Source: Sphingobacteriia bacterium
Lineage (GTDB): Bacteria > Pseudomonadota > Alphaproteobacteria > Rickettsiales > 33-17
Reading direction: 5' to 3'
Assembly (NCBI GenBank): GCA_017304685.1
Contig: JAFKLR010000003.1
Location: 62,001-126,000 of the forward strand
DNA: 64,000 bases
The notes below the pieces were generated by a model that worked only from the letters and a program-made list of their open reading frames with translations, was not told where the DNA came from and made no database searches. Position numbers and translations under genes: made by a program. Below, in pieces: positions 1 through 9,249 of this stretch (positions are counted from its first letter, which is position 1; every line of letters begins with the position of its first letter).

Positions 1-320
1 ATGTTGTAACAGATGCTTGTATAAAATGTAAATATACAGATTGCGCAGCGGTTTGCCCTGTTGATTGCTTTTATGAAGGGGAAAATATGTTGGTAATTAA
101 CCCTGATGAATGTATTGATTGTGGGGTATGTGAACCTGAATGTCCTATTGAAGCAATTAAGCCAGAATCTGAAGATTTATTAGAATGGTTAGAATTAAAT
201 AAAGAATATGCTGCTAAATGGCCAAATATTAATTCTAAAAAAGACCCATTGCCAGAAGTAGACGATTATAAATTTGTAAAAGATAAGAAAAAATTCTTTA
301 GTCCAAATCCTGGAAAATAA
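1..320 (+). CDS. fdxA: 7Fe ferredoxin FdxA, 5' end cut by window edge
   Basis: Small electron-transfer protein carrying a [3Fe-4S] and a [4Fe-4S] cluster. The reading frame is open from base 3 and starts before the window; only the first few residues are missing. The visible N-terminus has the [10 protein letters not shown] and CPVDCF cysteine sets, followed by the second cluster motif [12 protein letters not shown], in the spacing typical of bacterial FdxA. An internal ATG at 87 is not the true start, because the first cysteine motifs lie upstream of it in frame. The acidic and lysine-rich tail ending at the TAA is normal for the family. The gene is followed by decayed, non-coding sequence. 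Confidence 0.92.
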   Translation, partial: VVTDACIKCKYTDCAAVCPVDCFYEGENMLVINPDECIDCGVCEPECPIEAIKPESEDLLEWLELNKEYAAKWPNINSKKDPLPEVDDYKFVKDKKKFFSPNPGK

Positions 321-342
321 GTTTAGAGAAAGTGATTAGTTT

Positions 343-380
343 AAAGCCACCTCAAATTACTGAAGAGGTTTTTGAGCTTT
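343..380 (+). terminator. Weak hairpin downstream of fdxA
   Basis: An AAAG..CTCAAA arm can pair with TTTGAGCTTT across a 15-base loop if a four-base bulge is allowed. It lies 22 bases after the fdxA stop. No clear T-tract follows, so termination is only a possibility. Confidence 0.25.
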
Positions 381-404
381 AAAATACTGTTATTAAACCT
401 AAGG

Positions 405-575
405 CTACTTATTTTCTTCCATTTCTTGAAACACTTGAAACACTATTAAAGGTGCATTGCCAACCTCATTACGTAGGGATGAATTTCATAGGCTACTCAT
501 TATTATATTAGAAGAATCTAAGGTGTAAGGTTTATCTCGTAATTTTTTGATTATCTGAATTGCTTTATAATAATA
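405..575 (-). pseudogene. Decayed coding remnant of unknown origin
   Basis: Read on the minus strand, this stretch gives about 53 codons that look protein-like (KAIQIIKKLRDKPYTLDSS, then NSSLRNEVGNAPLIVFQV). They are interrupted by one in-frame TGA and there is no start codon at the upstream end. It sits between fdxA and a clearly broken ankyrin gene on the same strand, so it may be another piece of decayed sequence from the same locus. No family was recognised; the call rests only on residue composition. Confidence 0.3.
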
Positions 576-663
576 TTAATATCTGCTAATACCGCTATTA
601 ATATTAATTCCAGTTTCTTTTTTTATTATGAAAATCAATAATAGTATATCTAATTCAAATTAA

Positions 664-1048
664 TTATTTTTTATCTTGAACATATTGTGAAGCTAAATAT
701 TTGTCTATTATATCTAAAACTGTTTTGCCTTCTTTATTCTTCACAGTATAATCTGCACCAGCTTCAAGTGAAACTATTAAGGTAGCCAATATTTGACATA
801 CTCCATTTTACTGCATAGTGTATAGGAGTATTACTATTTTTTGGGTTTCTAATATTTGCATTTCTACTAATAAAAAATTGCGCTATTTCAGATCTTCCGT
901 AAATGGCACAAAGATGAAGCGCAGACAGACCACTTTTATTTATATAATTTACATCAAGATTTGAAAGTTTAGAAAAGAATTCCTTTATTCATTCTGGTAG
1001 GCCCTATGAAATTAAAATTCCAAAATGTTTTTCATGCTTATCTAGCAT
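664..1048 (-). pseudogene. Broken ankyrin-repeat gene
   Basis: The minus strand starts with ATG (MLDKHEKHFGILIS), then meets an in-frame TAG and a TGA. It continues as ankyrin repeats: NVNYINKSGLSALHLCAIYG, then NIRNPKNSNTPIHYAV. After about 110 codons the homology moves to another frame and continues as SLEAGADYTVKNKEGKTVLD to a TAA at 664-666. Two nonsense codons plus a frameshift make this a pseudogene unless the sequence has errors. The repeat consensus (G-TPLH-A, EAGAD) is clear. Ankyrin genes commonly turn over in Rickettsiales and an intact one lies at 23.9 kb. Confidence 0.85.
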
Positions 1049-1124
1049 ATAAAATTCCTTATATAGATTTAATTAAATTATTTTTAATGATTTAACATTT
1101 AAAAGCCTATATTAAAGAAAATGA

Positions 1125-4100
1125 TCATGCAATTGCATTTATGAAATTTTTGATAACAGAAATTTTTTGTTGATCATCTTTAAATTCACGCATTAAAACC
1201 ATTTTACCATCTGGCCTTAATTTAGAATTATTTGGATCTTTAGCTAAAAATTGCATTAATTTATCTGCATTTTTAGGAGTATTTTTATAAAAAGAAAATA
1301 CAACACCTTTAGGTCCAGTATCAATTTTATCAATGCACGCTTTTAAACAAAGTTGTTTAAGTTCAATAATTAAAAATAGATGTTTAACACTATCTGGCAT
1401 TGGACCGAAACGATCTACCATTTCAGCATAAAAACTATTTAGTTCTTGTTCATTTTCAATTGAAGCAATTCGTCTATATAAACCAAGTCGAAGGTTAATA
1501 TCTTCAATATAATTATCCGGAATTAATACAGATAAACCAATATTAATTTGCGGACTATATTTTTCGCTCACAACTTCTTTAGTATCTTTTAGTTCTAAAA
1601 TAGCTTCTTTTAACATTTCCTGGTAAAGCTCAACGCCAACTTCACGAATATGTCCTGATTGTTCATCGCCTAGTAAATTACCCATGCCACGAATATCCAT
1701 ATCATGGCTTGCAACGTTAAAACCGGCACCTAAGCTATCAAGTTTTTGCATTACTTCTAAACGCTTTTTAGCTGTTGGAGTTATCATATGATTTTTAGGA
1801 ATAGTTAAATATGCAAATGCACGAATTTTACCACGACCAACTCTTCCACGTAATTGATAAAGTTGTGAAAGACCAAACATATCTGCTCTATGAATTATCA
1901 TAGTATTAGCTGATTGCACATCTAAACCCGATTCTACTATTGTAGTTGATAGTAAAACATCGAATTTACCATCATAAAATCCATTCATAATATCTTCTAA
2001 TTGTGTGGCAGGCATTTGACCGTGAGCAACAGCAATTTTTGCTTCTGGGACTAACTCTTTTAATTTTTCATGTACTTCATTTAAATCGCTAATTCGAGGA
2101 CATACATAAAAAGTTCTGCCTCCTCTAGATTTTTCATTAATAATAGCTTCTCTAATTGTGACTGCGTCATAAGGTGTAATAAAGGTTTTAACAGTTAGCC
2201 TATCTACCGGAGGTGTGGCGATTATACTAAGCTCTCTAAGCCCCGATAAAGCCATATGTAAAGTTCTAGGAATAGGTGTTGCTGTAAGAGTAAGTACATG
2301 AATATTTGCTTTTAACTCTTTCAACTTTTCTTTCTGTTTAACTCCAAAATGTTGCTCTTCATCAATAATTAGAAGTCCTAAATTTTGGAATTTTATTCCA
2401 CTTCCAAGTAAAGAATGTGTGCCAATAATAATATCAACGCTACCATTTTCTATTTCTTTTTTTACCTGTGCTGCTTCTTTAGCGGATACAAGGCGAGAAA
2501 GCATTTTAATTCTCACAGGCATATCATGAAAACGAGTTTGGAAATTATGGAAATGTTGCCTTGCAAGTAAAGTTGTAGGAACTATTACTGCAACTTGCTG
2601 TCTTGCGCCGTTTGCATCTCCTGCTCCAAAAACTGAAACGAAGGCAGCCCGCATTGCAACTTCTGTTTTACCAAATCCAACATCACCACAAACAAGCCTA
2701 TCCATTGGCATGCCTGAATTTAAATCATTTATGATTTCTTCGATAGCACGTAATTGATCATCTGTTTCAACATACGGAAAACGAGCGCAAAATTCATCAT
2801 AAAGACCTGCTGGAGGTACGAGGTGAGGAGCAGTTTTTAAAGCTCTTTCAGCAGCAATTTTTAAAATAGCTTCAGCTTGTAATTTAATTCTATTTTTAAG
2901 TTTAGCAGTTCTTGCTTGCCATGCGGTATGACCTAATTTATCAAGCTCTACTCCATCATCAGGACCGTAACGTGATAAAATATCAATATTTTCTACGGGT
3001 AAATAAAATTTATCATTCCCTGCGTAAAGAATTTTTAAACAATCATGATCCACGCTTTGAATTGAGAGAGTTTCTAAGTTCATGAATCTTCCAATTCCGT
3101 AATCTTTATGAACTACAAGCTCTCCTTCAATTAAATTTCCTGCTTCTTTGATAAAATTTTCGGCTTTAACTGAAGAAATAGTTTTCTTCTTACGCTTTAT
3201 TTTAAAACCTAGTAAATCCTGTTCGCTTATTATTAAAATGCTATCGTATTTAAACCCTGTTTCAAGGGATAATTTTAATAATCCTATATTTTTACTTGAT
3301 AACTTAGTAGTTTCAATAAATGAGTTTAATTTAAAACTGTGAAGCTCATGTGTTAGCAAAAGGTCATGCATTTTTTCAAGAGAGCCTTCACTTTCACAAG
3401 CCACTATAATTTTGATATTTTGCTGCTTTCTATAATGTTTAATATATTCAAAAGAATTATAATTTGTAGGAACTTTGAAATCACTATAATTAATTAATTG
3501 AAAGCTTTTTAAATCAGATTTAGAGGTTTCAAAACTAGATAATATAATTTGGTTAAATCTATTTAATTGATTTTCAAATTCATCTATGTCTTGCCATAAT
3601 AAGTTCTTTTTAATTGGATAAAAAGGTGTTTCATCTTTCTTTAAAAAACGTAATCTAAGCTCATAATTTTCATCAATGTTTTTATGAAAACTTTCATAAA
3701 CTTTATTATCTTCTTGAAATTTTATAATAGTAAAATTTTTACAATAATCGGTTAAATTTGCTAACTCATTATTATAAAAAAGTGGTAAAAAATGCTCCAT
3801 TCCTGGAAATTTTTGACCATTACTAACAGCTTCATATAATGGATCTGATTTAGTTAAACCATTTGAAAGTTTTCTATAATTACTTCTAAAATTATTAAGA
3901 TAATTTTCTTCTAAAATAACTTCATTTATTGGCTTAAGATATAAGTTATCGATTGTTTCGTTAGTAATTTGAGATAATGGATCAAATATTTTTATAGAAT
4001 CGATTTGGTTACCAAAGAAATCTATACGAATACCTTGAGTCTCGCTTACAATAATATCTATTATGCTGCCTCTTACGGCAAAGTCACCTATCTCGCTTGC

Positions 4101-4511
4101 AATACTTGCTCTGTTATACCCTATTGTAATAAGAAATTTAGTAAAATTATCTCGCTCTAAATTATCATTTATCTTAATATGTTTTGTAAATTCTTTTAAA
4201 ACATTCGAAGATAGAGTTTTTTGAATAATAGCCTCAGGATATGTAACGATAATATCTGATTCATTTATGTTAGCCAGCACTTCAATTCTTTGAGCTAATA
4301 TGCATACATGAGGTGAGGAGCGATCATAGGGGGTGGTGTCCCAAGCTGGAAAAAGAAAAATCTTTTTTTCAGGCAATAAGGCATGGAGCTGATCTAATAA
4401 TAAATCTGCTTCCTGTTCATTTTCGGTAATAACTAATAATTTTTCTTTTAAGTCTTTAATTATAAAACTTAAGCTACTCCGTGGAATAGCAGAGTAATAT
4501 TCAGTGTTCAT
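1125..4511 (-). CDS. mfd: Transcription-repair coupling factor Mfd
   Basis: ATP-driven translocase that displaces RNA polymerase stalled at DNA lesions and recruits UvrA. At 1128 residues it has normal family length. In order it shows a UvrB-like N-terminal region, the RNA-polymerase-interacting domain beginning around residue 460 (GELVVHKDYGIGRF), and a RecG-like helicase core. The core has Walker A GDVGFGKTE near residue 610, the DEEQHFG box near 715, TATPIPRTLHMA, and the QLRGRVGRG motif VI; a TRCF C-terminal domain follows. It stands alone between a broken ankyrin gene and an unknown membrane protein, with a hairpin just upstream, so it probably has its own transcript. Confidence 0.97.
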   Translation of the reverse strand: MNTEYYSAIPRSSLSFIIKDLKEKLLVITENEQEADLLLDQLHALLPEKKIFLFPAWDTTPYDRSSPHVCILAQRIEVLANINESDIIVTYPEAIIQKTLSSNVLKEFTKHIKINDNLERDNFTKFLITIGYNRASIASEIGDFAVRGSIIDIIVSETQGIRIDFFGNQIDSIKIFDPLSQITNETIDNLYLKPINEVILEENYLNNFRSNYRKLSNGLTKSDPLYEAVSNGQKFPGMEHFLPLFYNNELANLTDYCKNFTIIKFQEDNKVYESFHKNIDENYELRLRFLKKDETPFYPIKKNLLWQDIDEFENQLNRFNQIILSSFETSKSDLKSFQLINYSDFKVPTNYNSFEYIKHYRKQQNIKIIVACESEGSLEKMHDLLLTHELHSFKLNSFIETTKLSSKNIGLLKLSLETGFKYDSILIISEQDLLGFKIKRKKKTISSVKAENFIKEAGNLIEGELVVHKDYGIGRFMNLETLSIQSVDHDCLKILYAGNDKFYLPVENIDILSRYGPDDGVELDKLGHTAWQARTAKLKNRIKLQAEAILKIAAERALKTAPHLVPPAGLYDEFCARFPYVETDDQLRAIEEIINDLNSGMPMDRLVCGDVGFGKTEVAMRAAFVSVFGAGDANGARQQVAVIVPTTLLARQHFHNFQTRFHDMPVRIKMLSRLVSAKEAAQVKKEIENGSVDIIIGTHSLLGSGIKFQNLGLLIIDEEQHFGVKQKEKLKELKANIHVLTLTATPIPRTLHMALSGLRELSIIATPPVDRLTVKTFITPYDAVTIREAIINEKSRGGRTFYVCPRISDLNEVHEKLKELVPEAKIAVAHGQMPATQLEDIMNGFYDGKFDVLLSTTIVESGLDVQSANTMIIHRADMFGLSQLYQLRGRVGRGKIRAFAYLTIPKNHMITPTAKKRLEVMQKLDSLGAGFNVASHDMDIRGMGNLLGDEQSGHIREVGVELYQEMLKEAILELKDTKEVVSEKYSPQINIGLSVLIPDNYIEDINLRLGLYRRIASIENEQELNSFYAEMVDRFGPMPDSVKHLFLIIELKQLCLKACIDKIDTGPKGVVFSFYKNTPKNADKLMQFLAKDPNNSKLRPDGKMVLMREFKDDQQKISVIKNFINAIA

Positions 4512-4544
4512 AATAGAGATTAAAGATATAATAAATAAAAATAA

Positions 4545-4578
4545 TGCCTAAACCTAGTATGTTTCCTAAGTTTAGGCA
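4545..4578 (-). terminator. Hairpin between the 333-residue gene and mfd
   Basis: TGCCTAAAC (4545-4553) pairs exactly with GTTTAGGCA (4570-4578) over a 16-base loop. On the minus strand it lies 25 bases after the stop of the 4604-5605 gene and is followed by a T-rich run, as expected of an intrinsic terminator ahead of mfd. Confidence 0.55.
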
Positions 4579-4603
4579 AGAGTTTTTTAATAATTAATTA
4601 ATA

Positions 4604-5605
4604 TTAGACAGTAATTAAAGCTTCTTTAACTGCACCTTTAATAGCTGATTCCCTAAATTCACTCGCTGATTTTTCTGCTAATTCAGGGGCTTTATCTTGA
4701 GCTATTGTATAAATAGCGGTTCTTTCTTGGCTATTGGTAGCTTTTTCATTAGTTGAAGCAGTGCTGCTTAATGTAGTCATTATAATTGCTACAAGGCCTG
4801 TATTTTTTCCTATAGTGCCTGTAAACATTCCTACAAATGTAAAAGTAACATTTAACACAAGAGGTAAAAAATCATATTTTATAAATTTATGTAAATAAGG
4901 ATGTTTTTCATTATCTAATAAATTACTCAACCAAGAAAGGCTTTGGTTATTTTTAGCCTCTTCCTTAATTACTTCTATAGCTTTAAGAGCTGCATCATCA
5001 CCTTGTTGTTTTTCTAAAAATTCTTTTATTTCATCCGGAGTAATACTTGCGGTAGTTTGAAGTTCATCATATTTAGTTTGCTTTTGTTTTTCTCTAATCA
5101 TTCCCCATGCTTCTACAGCTAAGCTTGCTAAACCTAAAACTCCATAAATTGCATAGAATGCAATTCTAGCAATACCCATTTGCGCGGCAGTTAAAATTGT
5201 AGCAATGCTTGAACCATATTCTAATAATTTTTGAATAACCGCGATATGGCGTGAAGCTAAAATTACATTAAATACATTTCTAAAAAAGTTTAAAATTTTT
5301 GAAGGATTTTCTTCTTGTTGAGCAGAAGTTTGATTAGAATCAATTATAACATCTTTATTTTCTGTTTTTTGAACCTCAGGAGTTTTTGAAAGTAAGGTTT
5401 TAGCAGAATATACTGTACTTGAAATAATACCTAAAATTGTCATCCCTTCCTTAGTAAATATATATTTACGTAGTGTATCTACTAAATTTAAAAAACTTTT
5501 TAAAAGGTCTTGATAGTTACTTAAATTGATTAATTTTGATAATCCCAAATTTCTTATAAATTCATCGATTTTCACAAAATTTAGTTTTGATAATAATGTT
5601 ATCAT
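4604..5605 (-). CDS. Unknown membrane protein, 333 aa
   Basis: No family recognised. The N-terminal 60 residues are helical and leucine-rich. A hydrophobic stretch around residues 55-65 and a longer one around 140-165 (IATILTAAQMGIARIAFYAI) look membrane-associated. A charged Glu/Lys/Gln region covers about 170-235, and another hydrophobic stretch lies around 250-285 (FLPLVLNVTFTFVGMFTG). There is no cleavable signal peptide. It is monocistronic, bounded by a hairpin downstream and an AT-rich gap of about 120 bases before hpf. A Rickettsiales-specific membrane or secreted protein is a guess. Confidence 0.75.
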   Translation of the reverse strand: MITLLSKLNFVKIDEFIRNLGLSKLINLSNYQDLLKSFLNLVDTLRKYIFTKEGMTILGIISSTVYSAKTLLSKTPEVQKTENKDVIIDSNQTSAQQEENPSKILNFFRNVFNVILASRHIAVIQKLLEYGSSIATILTAAQMGIARIAFYAIYGVLGLASLAVEAWGMIREKQKQTKYDELQTTASITPDEIKEFLEKQQGDDAALKAIEVIKEEAKNNQSLSWLSNLLDNEKHPYLHKFIKYDFLPLVLNVTFTFVGMFTGTIGKNTGLVAIIMTTLSSTASTNEKATNSQERTAIYTIAQDKAPELAEKSASEFRESAIKGAVKEALITV

Positions 5606-5723
5606 TACGTATCCTTTTATTATTAATTGAAAAACTTTTTAACAGACGAATTAATAGTTTAAATTAACAATAAAATTTATGTAAAGCTAAATTATTATCA
5701 AAACCAACATTTTGCTTAAAAGA

Positions 5724-6311
5724 TTAGTTTTTTGGTTCTACCCAAGAAATATTACCGTCTTTTCTGTAATATACTATATTCATTTTACCAGAAGCTTTAT
5801 TAGTAAAAATAAGTGCAGGAAGATGTGCTAGATCCATTTTCATAACTGCTTCCGCTACTGTAAGTTCTTCGATATGAGTAGGTTTTTCAGCAATGATTAC
5901 AGGGTTGTTATCATCCTTATGTTCTTCATCATCATATGGAGATAATACATATTTTGTAGCTGTAATAAGTTTTCTTTCTTCATCTGAAAGATCAGCATGT
6001 GATTTTTTATGGTGATTTTTAATTTTTTGTTTGTATCTTCTTAATTGTTTTTCAATTTTTGCTAAACAGAAGTCAAATGAAGAATAAATTTCATCTGATT
6101 CACAATCCGCTTGTATTAGCATATGATTGCCTGTTCCTTCGTTTACGCGTATTGTACAGCGGAATAAGTATTTAGCATTACGTTCAAAAACTACATTTGC
6201 ACTAATTGCTTGATCAAAAAATTTATGAACACTTTTTTCAAGTCTTTCTTTAACGTATTCACGAAGAGATTCACCTAAAGTGATTTGGTGGCCGCCAATA
6301 TTAAGTTTCAT
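5724..6311 (-). CDS. hpf: Ribosome hibernation-promoting factor, long form
   Basis: Binds the 30S decoding region of idle ribosomes and, in the long form, joins them into 100S dimers. The N-terminal RaiA/YfiA-like domain (residues 1 to about 105) begins KLNIGGHQITLGESLREYV and includes the basic EKQLRRYKQKIKNHHKK segment. The C-terminal dimerisation domain (about 135-195) contains VAEAVMKMDLAHLPALIF and ends ISWVEPKN. The total of 195 residues matches the long type. A strong ribosome binding site, GGAGGACCT, precedes the ATG. The gene directly follows rpoN on the same strand with a 48-base gap, the usual proteobacterial arrangement. Confidence 0.95.
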   Translation of the reverse strand: MKLNIGGHQITLGESLREYVKERLEKSVHKFFDQAISANVVFERNAKYLFRCTIRVNEGTGNHMLIQADCESDEIYSSFDFCLAKIEKQLRRYKQKIKNHHKKSHADLSDEERKLITATKYVLSPYDDEEHKDDNNPVIIAEKPTHIEELTVAEAVMKMDLAHLPALIFTNKASGKMNIVYYRKDGNISWVEPKN

Positions 6312-6359
6312 AGGTCCTCCATTAAATTAATGATTAATATATATAATTATTATTTTCAG

Positions 6360-7736
6360 TTATTTAAGCTTTGCTTGCAATTTATTTTTTGCTAAATTTT
6401 GTTTTCTTTCATGAGAAGATGGAATATGTAAGATATTTCGGTACTTTGCAACTGTTCTTCTTGCAATTTTTATTTTTCTTTTTGAGAGTATCTCTACTAT
6501 GTCATCATCAGATAGAATATTATCTTGAGCTTCGTTATTAATTATTTCCTTAATTAAATTACTAATCATCTTATTAGAATATTCTTTTCCAGTTTCATTA
6601 TTTTCAATAGCTTTTGAAAAGAAAAATTTAAATGGTAATAATCCGAAAGGAGTTAAAATAAATTTATTAGCGCATACTCTACTGATAGTACTTTCATGCA
6701 AACCAACTTGCTCTGCAAGTAATCTAATTGACATAGGTTTTAAACTGGTTATCCCATACTCAAAAAAACTAATTTGATTAATAACAATTTGACTAGCTAC
6801 TTTTAATAATGTTCTTGCTCTCTGATCCAATGCTTGAATAAGTGCATTAGCATTATGATAGTAATCTGTAAAAGTTTTATATTCCTGCTTATCACTAAAA
6901 TTTGTTTTAATTAAATTATAATATTTTCTATTTATAAGAATTTTAGGTAAGTAACTATTATTAAGTTCCACTACCCATTCACCTTTAAGGTTTTTATTCA
7001 TAAATACATCAGGACCCACTACAAGAGTAGGTTCAGAGCTAAAATTTGCTCCTGGTTTAGGATTAAGTTTTTTAATATTTCCTATGTATTCCATTACCTT
7101 CTTTGGATCTAACGATGTTAGTTTAGAAAGTTTTGTAATCTCACCTTTTGCTACTAGTTCTAAATTGTTTAATATTATTTCATAATTGTTATTATAAAGT
7201 TTTTGATCCTTCAATTGAATTTTTAAACATTCTTGTAAGTTTCGTGCAAAAACTCCAGGCGGATCAAATGTTTGAAGCTTAGAAAATATTGTATTAATTT
7301 CAGTATTTTTAAATCCTAAAGCTCTAATATTAATAAGAATTTCTTCTTTAATGTAACCACTATCATCAATATAATCTGCTAAATTAAAAGCAATAATTTT
7401 TTCTTTTTCGCTATGAAAATTAATATAGATTTGTTCAATAATATGCTCTTTTAAAGTTTTTTCATAAGCAGGAATATTTTCAATATCAAACTCCCCTGAT
7501 GTAGGAATATATCCTAATCTTTCTGTAACAAGGTTTTGCTGGGGAGAGGTATCATTTTTTTCATTTTCATCCTCATTATCTTCCTGTAAAAATGGATTAT
7601 TAGCGAGTTCAGAAGATAAAAATTCACGTAATTCAATATTAGAAAATTGTAAAACCTTCAAAGAGGTTTGCATCGATTGAGTTATACTCAATGATTGTGA
7701 AACTTTTTGTACCTGTTTTTGCTCTAAATTTGGCAT
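6360..7736 (-). CDS. rpoN: RNA polymerase sigma-54 factor RpoN
   Basis: Alternative sigma factor that recognises -24/-12 promoters and needs an AAA+ activator. At 458 residues it is near normal length. Region I (residues 8-50) is the glutamine- and leucine-rich SLSITQSMQTSLKVLQFSN activator-responsive segment, ending ANNPFLQ. The core-binding region follows, with LQECLKIQLKDQ and the PKPGANF segment. The DNA-binding part has a helix-turn-helix around HESTISRVCANK, and the RpoN box ARRTVAKYR lies about 25 residues from the end. No enhancer-binding activator is present in the window, so its targets cannot be inferred here. Confidence 0.95.
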   Translation of the reverse strand: MPNLEQKQVQKVSQSLSITQSMQTSLKVLQFSNIELREFLSSELANNPFLQEDNEDENEKNDTSPQQNLVTERLGYIPTSGEFDIENIPAYEKTLKEHIIEQIYINFHSEKEKIIAFNLADYIDDSGYIKEEILINIRALGFKNTEINTIFSKLQTFDPPGVFARNLQECLKIQLKDQKLYNNNYEIILNNLELVAKGEITKLSKLTSLDPKKVMEYIGNIKKLNPKPGANFSSEPTLVVGPDVFMNKNLKGEWVVELNNSYLPKILINRKYYNLIKTNFSDKQEYKTFTDYYHNANALIQALDQRARTLLKVASQIVINQISFFEYGITSLKPMSIRLLAEQVGLHESTISRVCANKFILTPFGLLPFKFFFSKAIENNETGKEYSNKMISNLIKEIINNEAQDNILSDDDIVEILSKRKIKIARRTVAKYRNILHIPSSHERKQNLAKNKLQAKLK

Positions 7737-7966
7737 ATGTTATAAAATAATGTATATATTAATAATTATGAATTAAGTTAATACATTAATCAAGATATAA
7801 ACTAGGTAAAAAAATTATATTTTTAAATTGACTTTTCAAGAAAGTAAATAACAAGATTTTTAGATTTTTTTACTCGAATTTTCAGTAATTTATTGTAATT
7901 CCCTTTAAATTTTTTTATAAAAAGTAGATTTTTCAATTTTAAAGTTAACTTATATAGGAAAAGGAA

Positions 7967-9157
7967 ATGCAAAGTAATTTTAGAGAGATTCGTGATCCGG
8001 CAACTTTTTTTGAGGAGATTATAAGAGATGTAATATCTTCACATTCAAATACTGAAAAAAATAATTCATTATATGAAGCTTTATCTAGCAACTTTAACAA
8101 TTTTAAATTTATTATTGATGATAATAGAAACTTAAATAATAAATTGTTAATTAGTAAGCTTAAATTATCAAGCGATATTAATCTTACAATAGGAATATTA
8201 AGTATTTTAAATACAAGAAAAGTTTCTTATCCTTTTTCCCAAGGCACAATAATCAAAATTTTAGAAAATGAAGAAATTGGATTGAAAAATGAAACTTCAA
8301 CTACTCGTAATCTACTTTTACATTTAATAGCAGATAGTGACCCTAAATTTTTCTATGAAACCATTAAAGAGTATAAGATTAACTTAGAAACAATTGCACC
8401 AAGTAATTTAAAGCTATTAATGGCATTAGGGGCGAGTAAAATTTCGTCTTTAAAAAATATATCTTTTACCCTCCAAAATAATATTCCCTGTTCTGAGTAC
8501 GATAAATATTTATCTGATAAAGTGATTTTTAATGTGTTTTTTATGTTATTAATTATGGAAAAAGCTAATTTAGCTGATAATGCAATTAATAAAGTACAAA
8601 CTGTATTAAAAGAGCAAACAATTAAAAAAATGAGTAATATAGAAAAAGCTAATCTAGCCTATGGTTATCATTTGATGTCTGAAATTGTCAGTGCAAATAT
8701 TGATCAAAAAGCACGTAATGAAATAAAAGAAACTTTTGAAAATTTTATAAAAAAAATGCATCCTGAAATAGACATTAAAGCCGATAAGCAAATGGATTCA
8801 TGGTTAGTAATGGAAAGAATGTTAAAACATATGCAAAACGGTTTGCACAATGAAGCTTTAGCTAATCTTAATCAAATCATTGCTCTTAGAAGCCGTGCCT
8901 TTAATCAATTTGAAAATAACAATTTAATCTCTCAATTACCATCAAATACTTCGTTAGAAAACGCTTGTGAGTTATATTCACAGGAAGAAACCAAATATTT
9001 AAAAGGTGAAGTATTGCCTACCATGTGCAAAACATTATATGCGTATGTACTTAATAAAAAAATTGAAGATAAAAAAGAAAATAATACTCATCGTAGTGAA
9101 AGAGATGCTAAAATAGCTCTTGAAGAAATTTTAGGAGGTTTACTTAATTTAAGTTAG
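7967..9157 (+). CDS. Unknown alpha-helical protein, 396 aa
   Basis: No family recognised. The protein has no signal peptide or membrane segment and is predominantly helical by composition. A stretch near residues 285-305 (ERMLKHMQNGLHNEALANLN) resembles a single TPR-like helix pair, but no repeat array can be shown. The start is well supported: AGGAAAAGGAA precedes the ATG. It is monocistronic, divergent from rpoN across a 230-base AT-rich gap, and ends at a strong hairpin. A lineage-specific cytosolic protein or a type IV effector are both possible. Confidence 0.75.
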   Translation: MQSNFREIRDPATFFEEIIRDVISSHSNTEKNNSLYEALSSNFNNFKFIIDDNRNLNNKLLISKLKLSSDINLTIGILSILNTRKVSYPFSQGTIIKILENEEIGLKNETSTTRNLLLHLIADSDPKFFYETIKEYKINLETIAPSNLKLLMALGASKISSLKNISFTLQNNIPCSEYDKYLSDKVIFNVFFMLLIMEKANLADNAINKVQTVLKEQTIKKMSNIEKANLAYGYHLMSEIVSANIDQKARNEIKETFENFIKKMHPEIDIKADKQMDSWLVMERMLKHMQNGLHNEALANLNQIIALRSRAFNQFENNNLISQLPSNTSLENACELYSQEETKYLKGEVLPTMCKTLYAYVLNKKIEDKKENNTHRSERDAKIALEEILGGLLNLS

Positions 9158-9196
9158 CAATTAAGTAAATAATATTTAAGTCTTAATTTAAATAAA

Positions 9197-9226
9197 AAAA
9201 TAGGCTACTAAACTGTAGCCTATTTT
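9197..9226. terminator. Bidirectional intrinsic terminator
   Basis: AAAATAGGCTAC (9197-9208) and GTAGCCTATTTT (9215-9226) form a perfect 12-bp stem with a six-base loop, flanked by A-runs on one side and T-runs on the other. It lies between the convergent 396-residue gene and tolB and can serve both strands. Confidence 0.88.
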
Positions 9227-9249
9227 TTTTATTCAAATAAATTATTATC

